64,000 nt of DNA from Excoecaria cochinchinensis (Eukaryota > Streptophyta > Magnoliopsida > Malpighiales > Euphorbiaceae), in contig CANTUQ010000073.1 in NCBI GenBank assembly GCA_947683425.1, forward strand, positions 10,498,001-10,562,000. Reading direction: 5' to 3'. Of the stretch, positions 10,817 to 21,995 are shown piece by piece (the stretch's first letter is position 1; every line of letters begins with the position of its first letter). Under the pieces are notes generated by a model. That model was not told the DNA's origin and made no database searches. It saw only the letters and a program-made list of their open reading frames with translations. The translations under genes were made by a program, and so were the position numbers.

Positions 10817-13009
10817 ACTACCCCAAACTCAAACCTTTACTCGTCCCCGAGTAAACTGAATGAACCACATTATCAATCATTTCAATCTCAACAAAAGAAA
10901 ATAAGGAGTCATTCTCAATTAAAGAACAAGAAAATAGGCTTGTAAATACGAATGCTCACTAAATAACAAATAAACACAAGAACATACCAAACAATTTTTG
11001 TGTGTGTGTCAAAGGCCAAAATAGAATTTTTATCATTCAAAAACAAAACTTCTAGATACAATATTGGGAACAAAAATCAACTCAAATGCACGAATGCATT
11101 CATGGCTTTTCACTTAAAGCTCAAGAAACACCATATGCCTCTTCTTACGTACCAAACCTTACTAGAAGGTCATCTCCACTAAATAGTACAAGACAAAATA
11201 AAGAATCAAGAGGTCTTACATTTTGGTTATAATGTTAGGTTTAAGTAAATTGGCTAACAAAGAAAGATCAAGTTACTAGAGAACAATGGCCACTACATAA
11301 ACAAAACTACAATCACCCAACTAGACTAAAGAATATTCCCAACCCAATTACATACCATCAAAACACATTTGGTCTTAAAGACACCTTAACTCATCAAACT
11401 TAGTTCAAAATAATAAATGCCACATAATATTCAACAATGATCATCACAAGGCACTAGTTCAAGTTTTATTAACTTTTGTACCCCAAACTCACATTTTGCT
11501 CAGTTCGCTAGGAAAAACTTACAATGCTTCTTCTTTTTTTCATTTTTTTATTATATATATATATATATATATATATATTTAGAAGTGTAAAAACTAACTA
11601 GCCATTAACAATTTTTGAAGTACTAAATTAATCCAAAAATCTCAACGAGAACTAAAATTGAGCTCTAATTTTCAAAAGACCAAGAAACAACTTTAATCAC
11701 ATCCCTTTTTGTCAACCCCAAACTCATTTCTTTAAATGGGCTCAACTCTCCATTACACACACCAATCAATCTTCAAACAAAAATTACACCAAAAATTGAC
11801 AAAAACTAAACTCCCTTTCACCCAAAATACAAACCCATCCTTACTAGAGTGGCCACTCTTCAAAGGGGAGGCAAAAATCATTTAAGGCTAAAAGTAGTTT
11901 TAATATGTGTAACAATAAAATAAGCACGCATTTAGCATACGCAAATAATAGGCTCAACGAGCTAACAAGAGATTATGAAATTGAGGTAGGAAAAGTCATT
12001 TAAAGTAGCTATTCAAAGGATGATTACCTAAATCATTTTCTAAGTTATGCCTCATCTAGGAGTCGCTTCGATGGGTAATCAGAAAGGTTCTAGTACTCTT
12101 AGTGAGTTTTCATCTAATCCCCTAATTGTATCTAGATTTTTCTCAAATTTTAAAAACAGGCCCAAAGTGCTCAAAATTTAGAAATTGCAAAGTATAATCA
12201 AGGTTCATACGCAGTTTAGCAAATAAAGATACAAACAGGACTATTTCTCACTCGACTTAAAATTGAATGAAACACAAATTTCTAAAACTGAGGTCAAAAT
12301 TATTCACAATTGAGAACTACTAGGACGGAATAAAAATTTAAATCAAGGTTAAATCAATAAGAACAACCATAACAATATCCAGATAAAAACTTGGCATAAA
12401 CACACCGCAAACAAAACAAAAAAATAATTAAAAACTGCTAAAAATTTAAAAAGTTACCCTAAAGATATAAAAAAAAACACACAATAAACTAAAAAGACAC
12501 AATAAAACGGAACTGGTTTTGGTTTGAAAAATTGAAATGGTACTCCATCCCAAACTCAAAATATTGCACTGTCCTCAGTGCAAGAAAGTGAAGCACACAA
12601 AGATAATTTTCAAAAATTTTCCCCCATGCTGTGCAAAAACTCATTGCAATTTAAAATTAATTGCAATCATTTCAAAAATGGAAAACATAAAATAATTACT
12701 ATGCAAAACTAAAAACCATACAAAATTCCTGCATGCCACCTGTGCAAAATGAAGAAAACTCAAAACCTGTGCAAGAATCCAATAATTACTGTGCAAAATG
12801 AAATACTCTGAAATTTGTGAGATTCATAGCCAACACAAATAATATCTATCCTATCACACGGCATTGGCTCAGCCACACAATTCCAAAATATAACAAAGTA
12901 AATAAAATCATACATTGCCTGATTACATCAATTTGATTAACTACAAAATAAATAATATACAAAAATCTGTTATGAAAGAATCACTTCCTGAAAGATATAC
13001 AAAATATCA
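10817..13009. other. 3' untranslated interior of D, non-coding
   Basis: A-rich on the plus strand. It starts with the polypurine tract (minus strand GTTTGGGGTAGT) and holds a (TA)n microsatellite at about 11552-11578. Small open frames exist but none resembles a protein family or shows codon structure. Nothing else recognised. Confidence 0.6.
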
Positions 13010-14535
13010 TTATGGTGGTATTCTAAGATGTGGAGGATACACAGTTGAAACAGGAGTAAAGAATCCGCGAATCTCACTGCTCAACCTGTCCAACTGTGTC
13101 ATAATCCTATGCTGAAATGCCCCTACGAATGCCTCTCTCCTCTCGGCTCCCGGGACCATATCTTGGCGCACCTGCTCCATCTGAGTCTCAATGGAAGACA
13201 ATTGCTCCCAAGTCGCTGCACTGACAGGTCCATGCTAGATATCAACTGGTCACTCTGAGAGGTAGCTGCCCTGACCTCCGCCAGTCCTCTGCTCAACTCA
13301 TCTAATCTCACCTAAACCCTCTCTTGAAAGTCTGTCTGCTCCCTCCTGGACTCACTAAAAGAAGTCTGAAGCATGCTGATAGAAGTCTCAAACCCTGTCA
13401 TTGATGCTGTCATAGACTGCATCTCTGAAATCAAAGTCTGGACCATCGAAGCATCTAAATATGGAGCTGAGGGTGGAGGGGCTGTGGAAGAAGATGGCTC
13501 ATCATGCCCCTGAGCATAGCGGCTCATATCTGGAGGGGAGAATGGAATGTCACTCCTCTGTCTCACCCTCATACTAGAAGTAGTGGCTATCGCTCTCTAT
13601 GGCGGAGGTGGAGCATCAATATCGGGATCAACTGGCTGGTGGCCACCATCGTCAGAATCGCCCTCTCTATCATCACCAGAGTCATGGGCATCTATCTCCT
13701 CCGGTCTCCTAAGTCTATATCCACTCTCGGAAGAAGGATCCTCTATAGCAATCCTACACCTGAGTACTACCTCCTCATCAATCAAGTATGATGACCTCAA
13801 AGCTGGTCCCATGTCAGGAGTAGGCAGATGCAGGGCTCTCATAATCAAGGTGATCAATCCACCAATCCCGATCCTCCTCCCTGAAGTAGCTGTAGCTCTC
13901 TTTAGTTGCTTGCACAACCAAGGTACGACATTAACTCGGATGCCAGCCTTTATAGCATAAAGAAAAAATAAGTCTGGTGTGGTCACATTGCTAGGACACC
14001 TTGGTCGCATGAACACTGAAGTAGTCATCACTCTATGTAAGTATTGAAAGACTGGAGAGCGGAGCTTTGTTGACTTGGTGTTTCTCGCATGAAAGTCCAT
14101 ATTGGGCTTCCTGATAATAGCCCAATGTGCAGCTAAATCACCCACAATGTGCACCTCTCCATCCACTAGCAACCTCAAGTATCTAGCCAGGTCAGAAATC
14201 GATAGAAAATAAGGAGTATTGTTGACTCTAAACTGAATGGTATTTACATCATCCTTAGATAACCTTGGAGAGTACTGAAAAGTACTAAGAAACTCCAATG
14301 TTATCGTAGGATGAGTTGGACCATTCAGAGAAAAGAACTCCTCCCATCCAATGTTCCTTAGCAAAGATAATACCCTCTCTTGAATGCCCAGGTCAATGAG
14401 TGTCTTCATACTCATAAACCTACTAGAAACAATAATCTTTGCAGCCAGCTTATTGAACAAAGTGCGCTGTGCTGGAGTCAACCAATCAGGAGGCGGAATG
14501 GGCGCTGATGGTTGCTCCTCTCTATTACGAACCAT
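13010..14535 (-). pseudogene. Athila ORF-1-like protein, interrupted by stops
   Basis: From the ATG at 14535 the minus strand is open for about 310 residues: MVRNREEQPSAPIPPPDWL, a core with LLRNIGWEEFFSLNGPTHPT and ITLEFLSTFQYSP, SISDLARYLRLLVDGEV, then a C-terminal acidic and proline-rich part. This resembles the ATHILA ORF-1 family (Pfam PF03078 type), of unknown function and sometimes treated as the env-like region. A TAG at 13597 and a stop at 13312 interrupt one continuous frame, and a frameshift near 13205 separates the last piece (13010-13201). The tail is coiled-coil-like (EMQSMTASMTGFETSISMLQ). A splice acceptor (TTTTCAG) lies just before the ATG, so it was probably expressed from a spliced mRNA. 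Family assignment is by memory of motif style. Confidence 0.65.
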
Positions 14536-16247
14536 GGTTCCTGAAAAGAAAGTATAAACTTTATCCAAAACACTCTTAGTTTCATTAAGTGCAAACCACA
14601 TATATGGCTAGATTGAAAGAATAATAACAAAACTCACCAGAACTTCACAACAGAAATTTGCAAAATAAATAAAATTTTCTAGCTAATGAAGATGCAAAAT
14701 ATGGACAATTAAGCATAAGGCAAATGTATAAACAAATTGAAGTACAAAATTAATGCACAAATATAGTGACAATTGAAAGATTGCACAAATTAGAATTTAA
14801 AGAAATTAAGAATGAAAAGCACAAGGTGGAGAATAAAAATAAGCACAAGTAATTAATCCTTAAAATGTAAATGCCAAAAATAATATAAATGCAATTTAAT
14901 GGAAAATAAGAGAGAGAAATGTACGGTTTGCTTAATCATTGCTCTATTCATAGCTCTATTCATAGCAAAAATATGTAGGAAAGATTCAAAGTTGCATGTA
15001 AATAAGAATTTGAAAAAAAAAATTGACATCCATTGCAACTTATCCTAATCCCATCAATTCGGGAGCTAGCAAACATGCATTTGCCTCAAAACAATAAGCA
15101 TAATATCAATTGCATCTAAATTAAAAACTAAAGCAACAACAAATACTTCTAAAACAAAATAATGCCAAGCACAATCTCAAGCAATTTGAATTTAACTTGC
15201 AAAATTTTCTTTCCATGTTCACACTATGCAAAATGTCCCAATTATCGTAAAACAATTCAGTTCAGAATTCTAAAGCTCAAAATCCCAATTCAGCAAGCTA
15301 CTTTTCAAGACAAAATGCAAGTACACATCCCATCCAGCACAATGATCATTAAGTTCAAATTCAATTCTAATGGCACCCATCAACTCAACACTGCTATAAG
15401 AGCAATTAAACACAAACACATATATGAAATCAAGCCCAAAATATGATGCTCAATGTACAATATGTTCAGATAAAGTTCAGTCATTAAAAGTTCCAAATCA
15501 GCAGTGAGCATGCCTACAGTGACCTATTTGCATGTTCAAGCAACCTGATTCATGCCAACTAAATATGAACATTACCTCAACATATCATATTAACAAAGTT
15601 GGGAAGAAAAAAATAAACAATTATGTTGCATTTTCACATTACAAGTCCCAAATTTTGACATGAATTTCTCATTTAAGCATTTTATCAAGCACCTGGTGAG
15701 CAGGATTATAAACCAAAATTTTTAGCACAACTTTCTCATCCTACACACCCATTAGCAAGAGAAGAAACACATCTCAATTAACAATGTCAAAAACAACATA
15801 AATATATTTGATTGAAGCTCAGTGCATGATGGAATCAGAAAAAGAACGAAAAAAATTTGAATGAACAGGGTGAGAAAATGCGTACCTGGAATCTGTAGAA
15901 ATTAGCCAACTGACTTAAAAATTTTTAGAAGAGAAATAACGGAAGAAAGAACTCTTAATTCTTAACCCCAAAAATCTGGAATTTTGCAGAAATTTCAGGG
16001 AAAATCAGCATCGTCAATTAAGAAGAGAAATGGAAAATTAAGACGAAAAGAATTCCATTAAGCTCTATGAAAATGCATAAAATCAAAATTACCTGAGATG
16101 AGCTTCGGTTGTCAATGAAGATCGCAGAGAAAATTGAGAGAAAATTTTTAAAATGAAGAACAGGGGGGAACAGGTGAAAACAGAGGAGAAAAGAAAAGAA
16201 GAGCAGCGCCTAAATTTTAAAAACAGCATGTTAATAGGGTCTGGACG
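14536..16247 (-). other. Leader/intron-like region before the ORF-1 gene of D
   Basis: No protein family is recognisable. On the minus strand there are donor-like sites (CAG|GTAATTTT near 16090, CCAG|GTACGC near 15886) and the acceptor at about 14541, so a 1.3-1.6-kb intron removed from a subgenomic transcript is plausible. The composition is A-rich on the plus strand. Confidence 0.4.
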
Positions 16248-16440
16248 AAAAGCACAGCTGTGCTTTTGAAAGAAGCACAGCTGTGTTTTTACACAGCGTT
16301 ATGTATCGGCGCGTTTTAAATGAAAGCACAGCTGTGTTTTCGAAATAGCACAACTGTGTTTTCACTCTAACTAGAAACGCTATTGCCTTGATGAAAAATA
16401 AGTCACGGTGAGAATAAATTTAATTGTCACCGTGAGATAC
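16248..16440. repeat. Internal palindrome cluster of D (CACAGCTGTG and TCACGGTGA/TCACCGTGA)
   Basis: Four CACAGCTGTG-type palindromes lie at about 16251-16367 (first AAAAGCACAGCTGTGCTTTT). A separate inverted repeat has arms TCACGGTGA (16403-16411) and TCACCGTGA (16427-16435) around a 15-base loop. The first type also fills the LTRs of D; the second type is the same core as the hairpin array of element T. Confidence 0.8.
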
Positions 16441-16787
16441 CTGTAAAATGCTACTGTCCAATGCTCCACTGCACCATTTTTGCTGCAAATTCCTTTCTTT
16501 AAATTCCAAGTTATTTTCCCTATTAAATTCCAAAACAATACAACAAACCAAAACCAATTGAAACCAAAAATTAAAAATCAACAAATTAAACATTAAAAAC
16601 AACAAATTAACTTTCTAACACACCAAAAATTTAAGGAAAATTATTTTATATAAAAACAAATAATTTTTTTTTTAAAATAAAGATTTAAAAATAAAAAACT
16701 AAAAAAATTTAAAAACATAAAACACAAAAACACATATAAATTACATAAAATTAAACAGGAAGGGTTAAGAAAAATAAAAGTTCTGGT

Positions 16788-17201
16788 TTATTGAGTCCCA
16801 GCTCGACTCATGTTACTCTTGGGTGGACGAGCTTGTGAACCAAATAATGGTATTTTCGGTTTTTGCTCCTCATTTTCCCCCATTAGTAAGAGAAAATCAT
16901 CGAAAGCCACCAAGGTGGGAATTTCCATGTCTTCGATGAAGTATGACTCCACCTTGGGTTCACTATAAACGAACTCTACCGGCTCTTTTAGCCTAAATAG
17001 ATCCTTCAAACGTACTGAATTCGGTGCTTCCATTTGAGAATCACACAACTCTTGCTCCTTTGGTGCACTATCCTGCACAGAAAAATTGAATTTAGTTTCC
17101 AAACAAACACAAGATTCGTCTTCAACAATGATTGGCTCCTTTTTTCCTTCATGCAACCCATCCTCAAAAATTTCAAAATTCTCGTTAAGCTTTATAGGTG
17201 C
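16788..17201 (-). CDS. Acidic unknown ORF fragment in the interior of D
   Basis: The minus strand is open for about 138 residues from the solo-LTR junction at 17201 to a stop at 16788. It is acidic (many Glu and Asp) and ends KPKIPLFGSQARPPKSNMSR. I do not recognise a family; it is not Gag, protease or pol. Its 5' part was cut by the solo LTR; the sequence beyond the junction near 19850-20240 may be its original continuation. It could be a remnant of a gag-replacing leader ORF. Function unknown. Confidence 0.35.
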   Translation of the reverse strand, partial: APIKLNENFEIFEDGLHEGKKEPIIVEDESCVCLETKFNFSVQDSAPKEQELCDSQMEAPNSVRLKDLFRLKEPVEFVYSEPKVESYFIEDMEIPTLVAFDDFLLLMGENEEQKPKIPLFGSQARPPKSNMSRAGTQ

Positions 17202-19845
17202 TGTGACGCATGCCGGATCCCCGCGGCCGCCCGTTCGACCGCCCGCTTGAGGGCGATCGGGGCATTTACGATAAATCGCAAGTGCGTCTATGTTGGGCAA
17301 CAAGGAGGTATCATGGAGTCGCTACCCAATAAAACATTGGGAAAGTTACTCTCGCCTCGGAGAGCCTAAGACTGCGCTTGGTATCCATTTTGGGCCAGCC
17401 AGAGGGGTCTTGGAAGCTAAACCTCTCGCCCTAAGGAGCCTAGGATTAGCGCTAAAGTCTCGTGGCACAAAAAGGTGTCTTGGAGGGTAGACCTCTAGCC
17501 TCTTTGAGCCCAAAGACCAGAGCTAGGTCCGGGATTTCTCATCTATTTCTACCTCGATTATTATATGATTAAATTTTAATTATCATCGATTCGCTCTCTC
17601 TCCACACGATGCGATTGATTAAAGGCGCATTTATTCATATTTGGAAAGCCTTAAATGAGCAAGATAAATATTGAAAGCAATAAATTACAATAATACAAGG
17701 AGCAGAATACAACTACCTTTATAAATGTGCGATACATACACGAATCGGGGTATTGCTTATTTTGAGGACTTTGGTCCTCGCATGCATCATTATCAAAATT
17801 TTTATGTGATGATTTTGGATGGAGAAAATTGAGACATTGGTCCCATTTTTATTTAGAAAAAATACCAAGTTAATTAATAAAAATGGTTTAGTGACTTTCT
17901 TTCTAGCGAGCCTAAATAAACAATTTTACAAGAAAATTATATGGCAAAAATAAATAGGAAAAATCCAAATAAACAAAATATTACAAATGAAGAAAAATAA
18001 ATATTCCGAACGAGCCTTTTGGACCTCCCCGTGTGTTCGTGAAAACGCCCAATCAAAAAATGAGTTTAGACATAAAAAAAAAATACCAATAAAATAATGT
18101 TAGTAATTAAATCAATTAATTCAATTAAATATAGAAAATAATTAATAACAATTAAATAAGATGATATGAAAAGAATGATAATGGAATCAAAATGTTAACA
18201 AACCAAAATAAATGAGAAACATGCATTATGTATGACAAATGATTAAATGATGTGATGAAAATAAAATATGATATGTTAATTAATTAGTACATGAAAATAT
18301 ACACATGATGAAAATAATGATGATAAGTGAAAAATAATAAAAGAATAAATAAACAAATAATAATCAAATCATGTAACAATGATAAAAATTAGTAAACAAA
18401 GGAATGATGAAAATAATAATGATGTATAACAAGGTTAATTGATGTGTTCATAATTAATATAAACTATTTACATGGCAAAAAGATTAATTTAAGTTAATTA
18501 TTTGCATGTTAAAAATAATTAGGAATCACAATAAAATCATTTACATGTTAGGAATTAAAAGAAAACAATATTGACATGAATAAAGATCAAATCATATATA
18601 AACAATTAAATGGAATAAATATAAAATCAATACAACAAATGAATAGATGAAAACAATAAATAAATCAATAAAAACAACAAAATATACATGAATAAATTAA
18701 ATAAAAATAAAATAGAAATTAAATTGAAATTGAGCCAAGAATATTTACCCTCAGAGTATTGGATTTGATGAAGGAAAAGTGATGATTTTTCGGAAAATTA
18801 CTTGAAAGAATAATTTAGCAATAAAATTAATTCTCTTTGTTTATGGAGAAAAACAAAGGAATTGATTTGTATGCTTAAGATTGAAAAGAAATTGATGTCA
18901 AAGTGATGATTAATTTCTTGTGTTTATGGAGGAAAAACAAAGAAATTAATTGAAATAATTAAGAATTGAAAATTGATCTTTCAATTTCAATTAAACCTTT
19001 TTTAATTAAAAAGAGAAATCTGAAAATTTTAAAGAGAAAATAGAAGAAGAAGAATTCTGGAAAAATAGGTCTAAAAAAATGTGGAGGCCCCCCTTGATTT
19101 TTCATCATTAAGTCTTTTTAAAATAAAATAGGTTGCCCTAATTTAATTAAGGAAAACCAACCTATTTTAACACAAAATTCTTTTATTTTTAATGATAAAA
19201 TCAAGTTTTATTAATTAATTATCTAAAAAAATATTTTAGAATTTAATTTGAAGTCAAAAACCCAAAAAAAATGGGATAAAAAACGGATTTTTGGGTGAAA
19301 AAATTGGAAAAAGGGCTGAAAAATCGGCAAAGAGGGTATCAGACCCTATACCGACGGCCAGGGAATGAGGGACGCCGCCCATCGCTATAGAGCGACGGGC
19401 CTCACGCAGCTAGGCTGCGCGAAATCCGCGCGCAGAGGCGCGGAAATCAAGCGCCTCAGCGCGCACAACGCTGCGCGTCGCTTTTTAGCGACACGCAACA
19501 TTGGCGATGCTGCGCGTCGCTTTTTAGCGACACGCAACATTGGCGATGCTGCGCGTCGCCATATCGCGCCCAGCGCGCGTCTGCGTGCTGGGCGCCAGCG
19601 CGCTGCCGCCGCGCCCGACACTCGCTATCCGAATTTTTTTTTTTAAATTGACTAAAAACACTATAATTTTAAGCCCCCATTTTTCAAAATTAATTTTTTA
19701 AATATTTTTTTATTATTTTCTAATTTTTCACTCTAAAATGCAAATTTGACGAGAAAACCATCACTTTTAACCTTTTAAGCCTATGAAGGCAATTATCATC
19801 ATTGGGTAACTTCGATCTAGGCTGACTCAGGACCCAGTGTCTACA
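17202..19845 (-). mobile_element. Solo LTR of an Ogre-like family inserted in element D
   Basis: The plus strand starts TGTGACGCATGCCGG and ends CCAGTGTCTACA, flanked on both sides by GGTGC (17197-17201 and 19846-19850). On the minus strand it begins TGTAGACACTGGGTCCTGAG, matching the start of the LTRs of element C (TGTAGACACCGGGTCCTGAG), and its other end matches the GCGTCACA end. At 2644 bp it is close to the C LTRs (2858/2887 bp). There is no internal region, so it is a solo LTR left by recombination between two LTRs. The U5-side segment near 17310-17345 contains the GGAGTCGCTACCCAAT motif shared with the family. Confidence 0.88.
19365..19622. repeat. GC-rich island with 39-bp tandem repeat in the solo LTR
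   Basis: Units starting CTGCGCGTCGC occur at 19471, 19510 and 19549, 39 bp apart, each containing a small hairpin (GTCGC TTTTTA GCGAC). The surrounding 250 bp are very GC-rich (GCGC, CCGCC), in contrast to the AT-rich LTR. It occupies the same relative place as the GC-rich hairpin block in the LTRs of C. Open frames of about 80-90 codons here are by-products of composition. Confidence 0.8.
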
Positions 19846-20391
19846 GGTGCATGACTCAATTCACCACCATCTCTCTGATCAACCGAAGAGACAATTAAAA
19901 GCTCCAACTTAGATTCCGAATTTTTGATCTCCAATGCTTGACTTCTTAATAGATTCCCTTGAGCCTTAATCCTCTCCTCTTGATAGTTGATTGTAGCCTG
20001 CCACTCCCCTTTTTCCGCATAAAATTACTTTTCTCTGTAATATATGTAGTCTAGAAGACTTATGATTTTGGCGAAGTTAGACTCTTGTGATTCCCATTGA
20101 GAGTAAGGATCTTCAAAGGACGGTGAATAGGTGACTGGTGAAGGTGGATATAATTGTCGTAACTCTTGCCTTTCCCTCCTCATATCATTCACTTGAGCTC
20201 GCAAAAGGACCAACTCGTAATCTTGAACACTATCTTGCATCATTTTGAAAAGGCCTCAAAATTTTCCTGCAAAGATAAACATCAAATTAAAACAAAGAAA
20301 AAAAATAAAAATCTCAAACTAACTCAACTAAAGATATAAAACAAATAACACCGTTTTTCCCCGGCAACGGCGCCAAAAACTTGATCGGTGC
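19846..20391 (-). other. 5' leader of D with short ORF (20025-20243) and primer-binding site
   Basis: The minus strand holds a 72-residue frame at 20025-20243 (MMQDSVQDYELVLLRAQVND, Arg/Glu-rich, helical), likely the first part of a leader protein interrupted by the solo LTR. It matches no family known to me. Next to the LTR, at about 20365-20391, the minus strand reads TGGCGCCGTTGCCGGGGAA, complementary to the 3' end of tRNA-Asp, the standard primer site of Athila elements. Confidence 0.75.
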
Positions 20392-21990
20392 TCGGCAAGT
20401 GTACCGAATTGACAAGTAATAAAGTGGGGTATAGTTAGGACCCCGAGTTATCTTACCCAAGGAAAAAAGGATTGTCAAGTTAAATATCTATAGATGAGTG
20501 AATTTGAGATGTCCCCGATTTGTTTGGTGGAGAAAACTAAGCTAAGCGAGAAAATAAATTAACAATTAAATATAAAATTGTTCATCAAGAAATTACTCAA
20601 GGAAGAAATTAAATGCTTAGGAAATTCTATCCTCAGAAATGTAATTGGAAATTGGTAAAACAATATAAACATAAAATTCTGGACAACCCAACTAAACCCA
20701 GGCTTCCTAATTCGGAGTCAACCACTCTAATTATATGACATCCCAAACCAGAGTCAGCCACATAACTAGCCTATGCACGGGTCTACAATCCTAAGTTCGG
20801 TTTATTTTTCCAATCCGGAGTCAAATAACCCAGAACCCATCCATTCCTCACATTTCTGAAAATTATAAAACCAACATCTATAAATCAAGCGTCCCGTTCC
20901 GGAGCAAGCAAAACCGATAGATGCAGAGATATAAGAACAGAGCAAAAACAAATTACAACAAAAATCAGATTTGAAATCAATCATCATTCCAGACTAAATC
21001 AAAATCAAACCCAATAATCATTATAAATGCAGAAAATACAACAAGAGAAATAAAATAAATCATGAAAATATTCATTAAATCCATAATTCCAAATACAAAG
21101 TATGATTCAAGAACCCCTAAGCATGAATAACTACTCCAACATCAAGAATATAAACATAAAATATGAAAAATTCAAGTTTAGAATACACCCTTGATGAAAG
21201 AGAAAATAGATCTTGAAGCCTTTGTTTTTCAACCTTGGAATTCCTTAAATCCCCAAAATATAAATTTGAACTAAATTAATCTAAATTAATTAAGAATGAA
21301 ATTGCAATTCTTCAAATTAAATCTAAGCTAAAACAATATTTAAAAATGAAAATTAAAACCTAAATTAAAATAAAATCATTGCTGAAGAACTGAAAAAATA
21401 AAAACCTAAGTCTACTCCTAATTAGGTATCCTCCTAAGATGCAGCGGCATTTCTTTTTAATATCTGGAGAAAAGCATAGCTGTGCTTTCGCAAAGCACAG
21501 CTGTGTTCTTGAGCAATTAGCGCCTCAGCGCTGTGTCGTGTGCGCGAACAGGTGGAAAAATCGCGAAACACAGCTATGTTTCTCGTCAAAACACAGCTGT
21601 GCTCTTAGGCGAGACAGTGCGCGTTGTTGCTCCGTGCGCGCGCTCCTCCTGCTGTGTAACACAGCTGTGCTTTGCAAGAAAACACAGCTATGTCATCGGC
21701 TGTTCGCGCTCCCTTCGAAAGCACAATTGTGCTATTGAAAAGCACGGTTGTGCTTTAGGCAAATTTTGCCCTATTTCACCAATTGTTTTTAAAATCCATC
21801 CCGAACCTTCAATTTAGCTCCGGGTTAAAATAAAACACCTGAAAACATCCCAAAACTTATTAAAAATTATAAAAACATTACAAATTAATAAAAAGACAAA
21901 AACTAACTAATTAATATTAAAATTAAATAAATAAAACACATAATTATGCCAATAATTAATCTAAAATATTAATATAATTGCAACTTATCA
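20392..21990 (-). repeat. 5' LTR of element D
   Basis: 1599 bp, pair of 9198-10816, with the primer-binding site on its left and TATGC on its right. It keeps the same palindrome island. Differences from its partner are scattered point changes, many of them transitions. Confidence 0.92.
21472..21760. repeat. Cluster of CACAGCTGTG palindromes in the 5' LTR of D
   Basis: The counterpart of the 10284-10582 cluster, with the same order of palindromes and several point changes (for example AAGCATAGCTGTGCTTT and AAAGCACAGCTGTGTTC at the start, GCACAATTGTGC near the end). Some positions that are perfect in one LTR are imperfect in the other. Confidence 0.85.
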
Positions 21991-21995
21991 TATGC

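Larger units (their letters stand above)
9198..21990 (-). mobile_element. Element D: Athila-like Ty3/gypsy element without gag-pol
   Basis: LTRs 9198-10816 (1619 bp) and 20392-21990 (1599 bp) start TGAYCGGTGCTCGG and end CAACTTATCA, and are flanked by TATGC at 9193-9197 and 21991-21995. The primer-binding site beside the right LTR reads TGGCGCCGTTGCCGGGGAA on the minus strand, the tRNA-Asp type typical of Athila. A G-rich tract (GTTTGGGGTAGT) abuts the left LTR. The interior, after removing the 2.64-kb solo LTR, is about 6.9 kb and has an Athila ORF-1-like gene but no Gag, RT or integrase I can recognise. It would depend on another element for movement. The LTRs differ by about 5% over the first 430 bp compared by eye. 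Confidence 0.88.

Noticed and set aside
13504..13960. Plus-strand frames of 95-137 codons over the ORF-1 gene of D
   Set aside because: They are shadows of the minus-strand ORF-1, which has the protein motifs.
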